DNA of 64,000 nucleotides from Algoriella xinjiangensis (GTDB taxonomy: Bacteria > Bacteroidota > Bacteroidia > Flavobacteriales > Weeksellaceae). The notes beneath the pieces were generated by a model. That model was not told where the DNA came from. It saw only the letters and a list, made by a program, of their open reading frames with translations, and ran no database searches. The stretch is from NCBI RefSeq assembly GCF_900115015.1, contig NZ_FOUZ01000003.1:186001-250000 (forward strand), given 5' to 3'. Position numbers and translations under genes: made by a program. Shown here one piece after another: positions 27,399 through 35,872 of this stretch (within the stretch, counting starts at the first letter, position 1; every line of letters begins with the position of its first letter).

Positions 27399-27903
27399 GT
27401 CATTCTGAATTCATTTCAGAATCACATGTTGTTTTATGATGATGAGATGTTGAAACGAGTTCAACATGACGAGGTTTTATATTAAATTCAGTAGTCATCC
27501 TGAATTCATTTCAGAATCACATGTTGCTTTATGATGATGAGATGTTGAAACGAGTTCAACATGACGAGATTTTATATTAAATCCAATAGTCATCCTGAAT
27601 TTATTTCAGAATCACATGTTATTTTATGATGATGAGATGTTGAAGCGAGTTCAACATGACAAGATTTTATATTAAATTCAGTAGTCATTCTGAACTTATT
27701 TCAGAATCACATGTTGCTTTATGATGATGAGATGTTGAAACGAGTTCAACATGACAATATTTTATATTAAATTCAGTAGTCATCCTGAATTTATTTCAGG
27801 ATCACATGTTGCTTTATGATGATGAGATGTTGAAACAAGTTCAACATGACAAGATTTTATATTAAATCAAGTAGTCATCCTGAATTCATTTCAGGATCAC
27901 ATC
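27399..27903. repeat. left array of the 95-bp palindromic repeat (5 full units and a partial)
   Basis: Units start at 27399, 27494, 27589, 27684, 27779 and 27874, a spacing of exactly 95 bases each time; the last is cut off after 30 bases. A unit holds palindrome 1 (YCTGAA/TTCAGR with a 5-base loop), a linker with ATGATGATGAG, palindrome 2 (ATGTTGAA/TTCAACAT with a 5-base loop), then about 23 bases of AT-rich spacer. The two ends are inverted (GTCAT and ATGAC), so a unit is a 72-base element plus spacer. There is no gene in the 591-base gap between pirin and the GIY-YIG gene apart from this array. Confidence 0.97.
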
Positions 27904-27913
27904 AAGAAGTCAG

Positions 27914-28198
27914 TCATTCAAAAATATTTATATCTTTTAAAGTTGGATTAAATTGCTTAATCAAATTAATTTTCCATTCACGTTTCCAATTTTTCAATTG
28001 TTTTTCTCTTGCTATGGCTTCATGAATAGAAGAAAATTCTTCGAAATAGATTAATGAATGTACATTATATTTTTTAGTAAAAATACTTCCGTTATTTTCT
28101 TTATGCTCGATAATCCTTTTCGAAAGATTATTTGTAACACCAATATAAAATACGGTCCTATACTTATTTGTTAAGATGTAGACATAGTATAAATTCAT
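27914..28198 (-). CDS. GIY-YIG nuclease family protein inside the repeat array
   Basis: This 94-residue single-domain protein has the GIY-YIG pattern: YVYILTN (5-11) and FYIGVTNNL (17-25), a conserved Arg (R28) in the KRIIEHK segment, and the conserved Glu (E65) in AIAREKQLKNWKREWK. All key residues are present, so it may be an active nuclease. It has no extra DNA-binding domain and no signal peptide. Its stop codon lies 11 bases past the left array and its start about 120 bases from the right array, so the same repeat family frames it on both sides. The function of such small GIY-YIG proteins is not well defined. Confidence 0.9.
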   Translation of the reverse strand: MNLYYVYILTNKYRTVFYIGVTNNLSKRIIEHKENNGSIFTKKYNVHSLIYFEEFSSIHEAIAREKQLKNWKREWKINLIKQFNPTLKDINIFE

Positions 28199-28258
28199 AT
28201 TGATAGCTTTTATAATGAAGAGCTTGTTTTAGGAAATATATTGGTTTTTTATGATGAG

Positions 28259-28279
28259 AAGCTGAACTAAATTCAGCTT
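28259..28279. repeat. degenerate hairpin of the repeat family
   Basis: AAGCTGAA and TTCAGCTT pair around a 5-base loop, followed by GACAAGATTT as in the array units. It is a diverged copy of palindrome 2 that matches the version used at 54.5-55.1 kb rather than the neighbouring 95-bp units. The 28199-28319 stretch holds nothing else that I recognise. Confidence 0.75.
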
Positions 28280-28319
28280 GACAAGATTTGAGTAAAATTC
28301 AGTTTGATAAATATCGTAC

Positions 28320-28539
28320 GTCATTCTGAACTTGTTTCAGAATCACATGTTGTTTTATGATGATGAGATGTTAAAACGAGTTCAACATGACGAGGTTTTG
28401 TATTAAATCCAGTAGTCATCCTGAATTCATTTCAGGATCACATGTTGTTTTGTTATGATGAGATGTTGAAACGAGTTCAACATGACAAGATTTTATATTA
28501 AATTCAGTAGTCATCCTGAATTCATTTCAGAATCACATT
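28320..28539. repeat. right array of the 95-bp palindromic repeat (2 full units and a partial)
   Basis: Units begin at 28320, 28415 and 28510, again exactly 95 bases apart; the third stops after 30 bases. Phase and sequence match the left array, but the distance from the last left unit is 446 bases, not a multiple of 95. The array ends 20 bases before the SDR gene stop. Confidence 0.97.
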
Positions 28540-28558
28540 AAGTTTGCGAAAAACATTT

Positions 28559-29344
28559 TTAAGTTACCTTTTGTTTACGCATCATTTTAGAGAATAATCG
28601 AGGAAAAAAACGTTTGATATAAACACCATAAATTTCTTTTCCGCCAATATAAACTTCTTCTTTTTTAGACGAAATTGCGTTATACATTTTCTCAGCGAAA
28701 ACATCTACATGCATTCCTTTTACTTGCGCATCGTCCATTGTTCCTTGGTTTTTACCATTACCAACTAATGCATTTATAGAAACATTGGTATTGATAAAAC
28801 CTGGACAAACGATGGTTACAGAAATATTTTTGTCCCAAACTTCAGATCTTAACGAATCGAAATAACCATGCAAAGCATGTTTTGCAGCTGAATAAGAAGA
28901 ACGGAATTTTGTACCGAATTTTCCGACAAGACTTGTTACGGTTACAATTTGACCGCCATTATTTGCAATCATTTTAGGAAGAATTGATTTTGAGAGAACC
29001 ACAGTTCCCCAAAAATCAATTCTCATAATACGTTGTTCGGTTTCTAGATTAGTTTCTAAAGCTAAACTGCGTTGAGAAATTCCACCATTATTGATGAGAA
29101 TATCTATTTTACCAAATAGTTCCCAAGCTTCATTTGCTTTGTTGTTTAAAGAGTCTAAATCTTCTAAATCCAAAGGTAAAATTTTAATATTCTCTGAAAA
29201 AACACATTGTTCTTTCACTTTTTGTAAAGCGATTTCATTTCGAGAAGAAATGATGACATTGTATTTTTCCTTAGAAAATTTGTAAGCCAAAGCTTCTCCA
29301 ATTCCCGAAGAAGCTCCCGTAATCCAAACAACTTTATTTTGCAT
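28559..29344 (-). CDS. short-chain dehydrogenase/reductase
   Basis: This 261-residue classical SDR has the cofactor motif GASSGIG (10-16), the NNGG variant of the NNAG motif (85-88), and a catalytic Ser (S138) with Y151 and K155 in YSAAK. Arg 35 after the second strand suggests NADP(H) use. The C-terminal part (KRFFPRLFSKMMRKQKV) is basic and hydrophobic, so it may associate with the membrane. The substrate is unknown. Its start lies 13 bases from the hutU stop, so it may be read through from hutU. Confidence 0.92.
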   Translation of the reverse strand: MQNKVVWITGASSGIGEALAYKFSKEKYNVIISSRNEIALQKVKEQCVFSENIKILPLDLEDLDSLNNKANEAWELFGKIDILINNGGISQRSLALETNLETEQRIMRIDFWGTVVLSKSILPKMIANNGGQIVTVTSLVGKFGTKFRSSYSAAKHALHGYFDSLRSEVWDKNISVTIVCPGFINTNVSINALVGNGKNQGTMDDAQVKGMHVDVFAEKMYNAISSKKEEVYIGGKEIYGVYIKRFFPRLFSKMMRKQKVT

Positions 29345-29357
29345 TTTTATTGATAAT

Positions 29358-31337
29358 TTACAACAAATTTTCGTCTACAATATTCGGCAAAGTAACTTTC
29401 AACAAAGGTTCTGCTTCCATCGCACGTTTTATGGCAAAAATAGCTTCATCATTTCTTGCCCAAGAACGGCGCGCAATTCCATTATTTACATCCCAATGTA
29501 ACATAGATTTCAGACGGTTTTCGGCATCTTGTGTTCCGTCTAATAACATTCCGAAACCACCGTTGATTACTTCTCCCCAACCAACGCCGCCGCCGTTGTG
29601 AATAGAAACCCAAGTTGCGCCACGAAAACTATCGCCAATTACATTATGAATTGCCATATCTGCTGTGAATTTTGAACCATCATAAATGTTAGAGGTCTCA
29701 CGGAAAGGAGAATCCGTTCCCGAGACATCATGATGATCACGGCCTAAAACTACCGCTCCAATTGTACCATTCGCAATTGCATCGTTAAATGCTTTGGCAA
29801 TTTTGATACGACCTTCGGCATCTGCATATAAAATTCGGGCTTGAGAACCCACCACCAATTTATTTTCTTGCGCACCTTTAATCCAAGTGATATTATCTTG
29901 CATTTGTTGCTGAATTTCTCTTGGCGAAGATTTCATGATTTCTTCTAAAACTTGACACGCAATTTCGTCGGTTTTTTGTAAATCTTCTGGCTTTCCTGAA
30001 GCACAAACCCAACGGAATGGTCCAAATCCAAAATCGAAACACATCGGTCCCATAATATCTTGAACATAAGAAGGATATTTAAAATCGATACCATTTTCAG
30101 CCATCACATCTGCACCTGCGCGAGAAGCTTCTAATAAAAAGGCATTTCCGTAATCGAAGAAATACGTTCCTTTTGCTGTATGTTTATTGACCGCTGCCGC
30201 ATGACGACGTAAGGTTTCTTGTACTTTTTCTTTGAATAAATCAGGATTTTCGCCCATCATTTGATTGGATTCTTCCACCGTTAATCCAACTGGATAATAA
30301 CCACCAGCCCAAGGATTGTGCAAAGAAGTTTGATCTGATCCTAAATCGATATAAACATCTTCTTGATCAAATTTTTCCCAAACATCCACGATATTTCCGT
30401 CGTAAGCGATAGAAACTACTTCTTTATCAGCTTTTGCTTTTTTAACGCGTGTTACTAATTCATCTAAATCTGTAATCACTTGGTCTACCCAACCTTGCTC
30501 ATGACGCTTGTAAGTCGCTGCAGGATTGACTTCTGCCGTTACCGAGATAACGCCAGCAATATTTCCTGCTTTGGGTTGAGCGCCACTCATACCGCCAAGA
30601 CCTGCTGTTACAAATAATTTTCCAGCCGTGCCATCTTCGCTAATTTTTCGACAACCATTTAAAACTGTAATTGTTGTTCCGTGTACAATTCCTTGTGGCC
30701 CAATGTACATATAACTTCCGGCAGTCATTTGTCCATATTGAGAAACACCTAATGCATTAAATTTTTCCCAATCATCTGGTTTCGAGTAATTAGGAATCAT
30801 CATTCCATTAGTTACCACAACTCTTGGTGCATTTTTGTGCGAAGGAAATAAACCCATCGGATGACCAGAATACATCACCAAAGTTTGTTCATCTGTCATT
30901 TCAGACAAATATTTCATCGTCAAAAGATATTGTGCCCAGTTTTGGAAAACAGCACCATTTCCACCATAGGTAATTAATTCTTCGGGATGTTGTGCCACAG
31001 CAGGATCCAAGTTATTTTGAATCATTAACTGAATTGCTTTTGCTTGATCGCACGCACCTGGATAATCTGTAATTGGATGCGCATACATCTCATAATCTGG
31101 ACGTAAACGATACATGTAAATACGACCGTATTTTTGTAATTCGTCTTTAAATTCAGGAATTAATTCGGCATGAAACTGTGGTTCAAAATAACGCAAGGCG
31201 TTTTTAATTGCCAGTTTTTTCTCTTCTTCAGATAATATTTCTTTACGTTTTGGGGCGTGACTGAATTGAGTATTTAAAGGTTTTATGGATGGTAATTTTG
31301 AAGGAATTCCTTGTTTTATTTGGTCTTGAAATGTCAT
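29358..31337 (-). CDS. hutU: urocanate hydratase
   Basis: HutU converts urocanate to 4-imidazolone-5-propionate, the second step of histidine breakdown, using tightly bound NAD. At 659 residues it is about 100 longer than the Bacillus enzyme; most of the extra lies before residue 110, where the core begins with QNNLDPAVAQHPEELITYGGNGAVFQNW. Other core motifs are MYSGHPMGLFPSH, GGMSGAQPKAGNIAG, CFDFGFGPFRWVCASG and GRDHHDVSGTDSPFRETSNI. This long form is, as far as I know, the normal one in Bacteroidota. hutH is 562 bases upstream in the same direction; hutI and hutG are not in this window. Confidence 0.96.
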   Translation of the reverse strand: MTFQDQIKQGIPSKLPSIKPLNTQFSHAPKRKEILSEEEKKLAIKNALRYFEPQFHAELIPEFKDELQKYGRIYMYRLRPDYEMYAHPITDYPGACDQAKAIQLMIQNNLDPAVAQHPEELITYGGNGAVFQNWAQYLLTMKYLSEMTDEQTLVMYSGHPMGLFPSHKNAPRVVVTNGMMIPNYSKPDDWEKFNALGVSQYGQMTAGSYMYIGPQGIVHGTTITVLNGCRKISEDGTAGKLFVTAGLGGMSGAQPKAGNIAGVISVTAEVNPAATYKRHEQGWVDQVITDLDELVTRVKKAKADKEVVSIAYDGNIVDVWEKFDQEDVYIDLGSDQTSLHNPWAGGYYPVGLTVEESNQMMGENPDLFKEKVQETLRRHAAAVNKHTAKGTYFFDYGNAFLLEASRAGADVMAENGIDFKYPSYVQDIMGPMCFDFGFGPFRWVCASGKPEDLQKTDEIACQVLEEIMKSSPREIQQQMQDNITWIKGAQENKLVVGSQARILYADAEGRIKIAKAFNDAIANGTIGAVVLGRDHHDVSGTDSPFRETSNIYDGSKFTADMAIHNVIGDSFRGATWVSIHNGGGVGWGEVINGGFGMLLDGTQDAENRLKSMLHWDVNNGIARRSWARNDEAIFAIKRAMEAEPLLKVTLPNIVDENLL

Positions 31338-31357
31338 TTTTTGTGTGTTTTATTTTT

Positions 31358-31397
31358 TTATTATGATGAGATGTTGAAACAAGTTCTACATGACAAA
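31358..31397. repeat. decayed half unit of the repeat family
   Basis: GATGAGATGTTGAAAC, a short loop, GTTCTACATGAC and AAAGTTTT correspond to the second half of the 95-bp unit, with one mismatch in the arm. It lies between the hutU start and the DUF2809 gene stop. Confidence 0.75.
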
Positions 31398-31401
31398 GTT
31401 T

Positions 31402-31788
31402 TTAAGTTATTGTAACATCGTTTTTTCTCAAATCTTTATCGATGAAAAATAAAAGGATAAAACCAATAAAGTAGCACAATAAATCAATCCAAGAAAACGA
31501 AGTTCCGATAATGATTCGTGCAGCTTTATTGTGACCTAAACCTATTAATTCGACAAAATTAAAATACTGTAAAATTTCTACGAAAAAAGAAAATAGTAAG
31601 GTAAAAATGGCGATGTAAATTGGTTGAATTCTAAGAAAAGCTTTGATAAAATAATAGATAAAAATAACCACCAAAATATCGCCAACAAATGGTCTGATAA
31701 TTTGATCGTGAATGTAGAGCGCTATCAAAACTTCTATTATAAAGATGATGATTGCAATGCAAAATGATTTTTTATCGAATTTGAACAT
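31402..31788 (-). CDS. DUF2809 family membrane protein
   Basis: This 128-residue protein has about four transmembrane helices and the DUF2809 features: FVGDILVVIFIYYFIKAFLR, LLFSFFVEILQYFNFVELIGLG, and GTSFSWIDLLCYFIGF. The function of the family is unknown; it resembles VanZ-type proteins in size and topology. It lies between hutH and hutU but is not an obvious part of histidine breakdown, and repeat family fragments stand on both sides. Confidence 0.85.
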   Translation of the reverse strand: MFKFDKKSFCIAIIIFIIEVLIALYIHDQIIRPFVGDILVVIFIYYFIKAFLRIQPIYIAIFTLLFSFFVEILQYFNFVELIGLGHNKAARIIIGTSFSWIDLLCYFIGFILLFFIDKDLRKNDVTIT

Positions 31789-31799
31789 ATATTTTGTTT

Positions 31800-31890
31800 G
31801 TCATTTTGAGCTACTCGAAGAATCTTACTTATTTCAGAATCGCATCATGCTAAATTCTAAAATGTGAAGCTGAATTTCGTTCAGCTTCAC
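31800..31890. repeat. diverged repeat unit with a perfect 11-pair hairpin
   Basis: It begins GTCATTTTGAGC, contains TTTCAGAATCGCATC as in palindrome 1, and ends with the hairpin GTGAAGCTGAA (31864-31874), a 5-base loop and TTCAGCTTCAC (31880-31890). The hairpin lies 9 bases beyond the hutH stop and may end the hutH transcript. Confidence 0.75.
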
Positions 31891-31899
31891 AAATTTATT

Positions 31900-33408
31900 T
31901 TATGATCTCATGATTAATTTTATAAAATCGTCTGTTTGTAGCAAATCAATAATATTGTTGATGTCATCTCCAATTAATCGATCTTCTTCTAATTTTGGAC
32001 AAACAGAACGTACTGCTGCAAAAACTTCTTCTAAATATGGACTTGATTTTTTAGGTCTTCTAAACTCTAAACCTTGGCAAGCGTACATTAATTCTATTGC
32101 TAAAATTCGTTCTACATTTTCTAAAACTTGATTGAATTTTCGTCCTGAAATACTTCCCATCGAAACATGATCTTCTTGTCCTAGTGATGTTGGAATAGAA
32201 TCGGCCGAAGCAGGAAAACACAATGTTTTGTTTTCTGTACAAAGTGCCGCAGTTGTGTATTGAGGAATCATGAAACCAGAATTTAAACCAGAACTTTCTG
32301 TTAATAATTTAGGTAAACCATATTTTCCTTCTAATAATAAATATGAACGACGATCTGAAATATTTCCTAATTCGGAAGCTGCTACAGTTGCGTAATCTAG
32401 TGCCATTGCTAATGGTTGTCCGTGGAAATTACCACCCGAAATTGCTTCTTCATCCGAAATTACAATAGGGTTGTCTGTAACAGAATTTAATTCGGTTTCA
32501 GCTAATTCTTTTAAGTGAAAATAGGCATTGCGAGAAGCTCCGTGTACTTGCGGCATACAACGTAAAGAATATGGATCTTGTACGCGTCCGCAATCTTGAT
32601 GCGAATAAGCAATTTCTGATTCTTTTAATAATTTTCTGATTCTTTCTGCAACCAATAAAGTTCCTTTAAATGGACGAATTTGGTGTAATTCTTCTCTAAA
32701 CGGACTTGGCGAACCTTCGTAAGCTTCTAATGATAAAGCACCAGAAACGTCTGCTAAGTTTAATAAATATTCAAATTTTTCTAACCCATTTAACGCATGA
32801 GATAAAATAAATTGTGTTCCATTTATTAATCCCAAACCTTCTTTGGCAGATAAATGCAAAGGCTCTAAATTATGTTTTGCTAAAGCTTCTTTTGTCGTGA
32901 TAATTTTATCACCTTCCCACACTTTTCCTTCGCCCAATAATGGCAAAAATAAGTGAGATAATGGTGCTAAATCTCCAGATGCACCAACCGATCCTTTTTC
33001 GGGAACAACTGGTATAATATCTTTTTCTACCATTAACAAAATACGTTCTACAACCTCTAATGTTACACCAGAATAGCCTTTTGATAATGCATGCGCTTTG
33101 GCAATTAACATAGTTTTAGAATATTCTTTTTTGATAGGGTTTCCTACACCAACGGCATGGCTTATAAGTAAATTGTGCTGTAATTGGCGTGTTTCTTCTT
33201 CGGATATTTTAGTGTCGCATAATGGACCAAATCCAGTATTGATACCATAAACTGTTTGTCCAGAAGCAACTATTTTAGCAACATTTTGTTGCGATTTTAA
33301 GATTTGTTTTTTGCTTTCTTCATTCAATTCAATTTCGATGTTTCCTTGCTTAATTCCTTTGTAGTCCTCAAAAGAAAGGAAATCGATTCCGTAAGTCTTT
33401 TTGATCAT
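31900..33408 (-). CDS. hutH: histidine ammonia-lyase
   Basis: HutH removes ammonia from histidine to give urocanate. The 502-residue length is standard. The Ala-Ser-Gly triad that cyclises to the MIO electrophile is A143-S144-G145 in GSVGASGDLAPLSH. Other family motifs are VYGINTGFGPL (53-63), GLINGTQFILS, and DNPIVISDEEAISGGNFHGQP. On the minus strand TATCTTTG (33430-33437) sits 21 bases upstream of the start as a -7 box. It is followed by the DUF2809 gene and hutU in the same direction. Confidence 0.97.
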   Translation of the reverse strand: MIKKTYGIDFLSFEDYKGIKQGNIEIELNEESKKQILKSQQNVAKIVASGQTVYGINTGFGPLCDTKISEEETRQLQHNLLISHAVGVGNPIKKEYSKTMLIAKAHALSKGYSGVTLEVVERILLMVEKDIIPVVPEKGSVGASGDLAPLSHLFLPLLGEGKVWEGDKIITTKEALAKHNLEPLHLSAKEGLGLINGTQFILSHALNGLEKFEYLLNLADVSGALSLEAYEGSPSPFREELHQIRPFKGTLLVAERIRKLLKESEIAYSHQDCGRVQDPYSLRCMPQVHGASRNAYFHLKELAETELNSVTDNPIVISDEEAISGGNFHGQPLAMALDYATVAASELGNISDRRSYLLLEGKYGLPKLLTESSGLNSGFMIPQYTTAALCTENKTLCFPASADSIPTSLGQEDHVSMGSISGRKFNQVLENVERILAIELMYACQGLEFRRPKKSSPYLEEVFAAVRSVCPKLEEDRLIGDDINNIIDLLQTDDFIKLIMRS

Positions 33409-33546
33409 TTTTTTGATTTTGTGTCAATTCAAAGATAAACTTTTCCTTGATTAGATAAAAGATAGAAATCATTTCTAAAGTAATATTTGATGTTTGATAA
33501 GGTTTTATAAGACTAACTTTTATAAATTTGCATAAATTTTTATGTA

Positions 33547-34224
33547 ATGTGTGATAAACATCTTCATGACGAAATGGAAGACGACCATTTCTCAGCTAAT
33601 TTAGAAACGCCTTTAAAAGCTGATGCATTTGAGTTGTCTGCAGAAGAAAAAGTGAAAATGATTGAGGGAGATTTTCGTAAAATCATGGAAACTTTAGGTT
33701 TGGATTTAACAGACGATAGTTTGAAAGGAACCCCAAAACGTGTTGCAAAAATGTTTGTAAACGAAATTTTTGGCGGTTTACTTCCTGAAAGAAAACCAGG
33801 AATGTCGACTTTTGAAAATAAATATAAGTACAATCAAATGTTGGTTGAAAAGGATATCGTGGTTTATTCGACTTGCGAACATCATTTTTTACCAATTGTT
33901 GGACGTGCGCATGTGGCTTACATTTCGAAAGGAAAAGTAATCGGTTTGTCTAAAATGAATCGTATTGTTGAGTATTATTCGAAAAGACCACAAGTACAAG
34001 AGCGTTTAACAATGCAAATTGTAAAAGCAATGCAAGATGCATTAGGAACAGATGATGTGGCTTGTATTATAGATGCAAAACATTTGTGTGTAAATTCGCG
34101 TGGTATCAAAGATATCGAATCGAGCACGGTGACTGCCGAATATGGTGGTGCATTTAAAGAAAGTGAACAATTAAGAAAAGAGTTGATTGCCTATATTGGA
34201 ATGAAAACTGCTTTCAACGTCTAA
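33547..34224 (+). CDS. folE: GTP cyclohydrolase I
   Basis: FolE opens GTP to 7,8-dihydroneopterin triphosphate, the first step of folate synthesis. It has 225 residues, with a poorly conserved N-terminus of about 35 residues. The zinc and active-site motifs are C110-E-H112-H113 in STCEHHFLPIVGRAHVAYI and the later CVNSRGIKDIESSTVTAEYGG. A TAAATTTG at 33523-33530 lies 16 bases upstream of the ATG. cysS follows 20 bases later, so the two are likely cotranscribed. Confidence 0.97.
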   Translation: MCDKHLHDEMEDDHFSANLETPLKADAFELSAEEKVKMIEGDFRKIMETLGLDLTDDSLKGTPKRVAKMFVNEIFGGLLPERKPGMSTFENKYKYNQMLVEKDIVVYSTCEHHFLPIVGRAHVAYISKGKVIGLSKMNRIVEYYSKRPQVQERLTMQIVKAMQDALGTDDVACIIDAKHLCVNSRGIKDIESSTVTAEYGGAFKESEQLRKELIAYIGMKTAFNV

Positions 34225-34244
34225 AAAATATAAACCCAAAATAG

Positions 34245-35717
34245 ATGGTAAAAGAACATCAATTAAAAGTACATAATTCCTTATCAGGACAAAAGGAAAC
34301 ATTCGAACCAATTAATTTAGATAATATTGGGATGTATGTTTGTGGACCTACGGTTTATAGTAATGTGCATTTAGGAAATGTGCGTACGTTTATGTCTTTC
34401 GATATGATCTATCGTTACCTGAAATTTTTAGGATATAAAGTACGTTACGTTCGTAATATTACAGATGCTGGGCATTTAACTGATGACGGAAATGTAGAAA
34501 ATGATCGTTTTGTAAAACAATCTAAATTAGAGAAATTAGAACCAATGGAAATTGTACAGAAATATACTGTTGATTTTCATAAAGTTTTAGAAAAATTTAA
34601 TTTATTACCGCCAACAATAGAGCCTACAGCAACGGGACATATTTTAGAGCAAATTGCTTTAGCAGAAAAATTAATTGATTTAGGATTTGCTTATGAAGTA
34701 AATGGATCAGTTTATTTTGATGTAGAAGCCTACAATAAGAAGGGATTAGATTATGGTGAATTAAGTAACCGTAATATTGATGAATTAATCAGTAATTCGC
34801 GCGATTTAGATGGGCAAGGAGAGAAGAAAAATCCAGTAGATTTTGCACTGTGGAAAAACGCTTCGCCTGCACACATTATGCGTTGGAATTCTCCTTGGGG
34901 AGATGGTTTTCCAGGTTGGCACCTAGAATGTACAGTAATGAGTACAAAATATCTTGGTGATTATTTTGATATTCATGGAGGAGGAATGGATTTAAAATTC
35001 CCTCACCACGAATGCGAAATAGCACAGGCAAAAGGATCTAATGGTCACGAACCTGTAAAATATTGGCTACACGCTAATATGTTGACAATGAATGGTCAGC
35101 GTATGAGTAAATCGACAGGAAACTACATTTTACCAATGCAATTGGTAGATGGAGAAAACGATTTTTTTGAGAAAGCTTTTCATCCAAGTGTTGTTCGTTT
35201 TTGTTTCTTACAAGCACATTATCGCAGTGTTTTAGATATTTCGAATGATGCAATGTTAGCTAGCGAAAAAGGATTTACACGTTTAGTAGAAGCGATAAAA
35301 ACCTTAGAAATTCTTCAACCAAAAAATACATCTACAGTTCATATTGCAGATTTAGAGCAAAAGCTTTACACTGCAATGGACGATGATTTTAATACGCCAA
35401 TTTTAATTGCACATTTATTTGATGCAGTTAAAATGATTAATTCTATAAAAGATAATTCAGAAGATATTTCTGCTGAAGATCTTACACGATTAAAAACAAT
35501 AATGCATGGTTTTGTGTTTGACGTTTTAGGATTGCAGACAGAAAATACAAACGTAAATTCTGATAAATTAGATGGTGTTGTTAAGATGCTAATCGAAATG
35601 CGTAATCAAGCGCGTGTAGATAAAAACTGGGCTTTATCAGATCAAATTCGCGATCAATTAAGCGCTTTAGGAATCCAATTAAAAGACGGATCCGAAGGAA
35701 CAAGTTATACTTTTTAA
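34245..35717 (+). CDS. cysS: cysteinyl-tRNA synthetase
   Basis: CysS charges tRNA(Cys). The 490-residue length is normal for this class I enzyme. The zinc ligand and HIGH region appear as C33[12 protein letters not shown] (42-45), and the KMSKS motif appears as RMSKS (286-290) followed by [24 protein letters not shown], which holds further zinc ligands, is also visible. It follows folE closely and is ended by a clear terminator. Confidence 0.98.
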   Translation: MVKEHQLKVHNSLSGQKETFEPINLDNIGMYVCGPTVYSNVHLGNVRTFMSFDMIYRYLKFLGYKVRYVRNITDAGHLTDDGNVENDRFVKQSKLEKLEPMEIVQKYTVDFHKVLEKFNLLPPTIEPTATGHILEQIALAEKLIDLGFAYEVNGSVYFDVEAYNKKGLDYGELSNRNIDELISNSRDLDGQGEKKNPVDFALWKNASPAHIMRWNSPWGDGFPGWHLECTVMSTKYLGDYFDIHGGGMDLKFPHHECEIAQAKGSNGHEPVKYWLHANMLTMNGQRMSKSTGNYILPMQLVDGENDFFEKAFHPSVVRFCFLQAHYRSVLDISNDAMLASEKGFTRLVEAIKTLEILQPKNTSTVHIADLEQKLYTAMDDDFNTPILIAHLFDAVKMINSIKDNSEDISAEDLTRLKTIMHGFVFDVLGLQTENTNVNSDKLDGVVKMLIEMRNQARVDKNWALSDQIRDQLSALGIQLKDGSEGTSYTF

Positions 35718-35740
35718 AGTAATTTTATTCTCATATAAAT

Positions 35741-35769
35741 AAAAAACCGCTTTTTAAGCGGTTTTTTTT
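35741..35769. terminator. intrinsic terminator after cysS
   Basis: The stem AAAAAACCGCTT/AAGCGGTTTTTT has a 3-base loop and a long T-run. It lies 24 bases after the cysS stop. Confidence 0.93.
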
Positions 35770-35812
35770 ATTTCTAAATATTCAAAATTGGAATTGATTT
35801 TTTAACAAAACA

Positions 35813-35844
35813 TTTGTAAAGTTTAAGAATATTTCACATATTTG
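35813..35844 (+). promoter_or_regulatory. possible promoter for the SusC/SusD pair
   Basis: TTTG at 35813-35816, a 20-base spacer and CATATTTG at 35837-35844 (7 of 8 bases of TAnnTTTG) lie 28 bases before the ATG. Confidence 0.5.
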
Positions 35845-35872
35845 TAATAATTAGCACTAAAAATTAACATAA

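Noticed and set aside
27399-28539. CRISPR-like regular spacing of repeats
   Set aside because: Whole 95-bp units repeat, including the spacer, and the spacers are nearly identical. There are no unique spacers and no cas genes, so it is a tandem array, not CRISPR.
29358-31337. Gene fusion in hutU because of its extra length
   Set aside because: The extra N-terminal region shows no separate domain, and long urocanate hydratases appear normal in this phylum.
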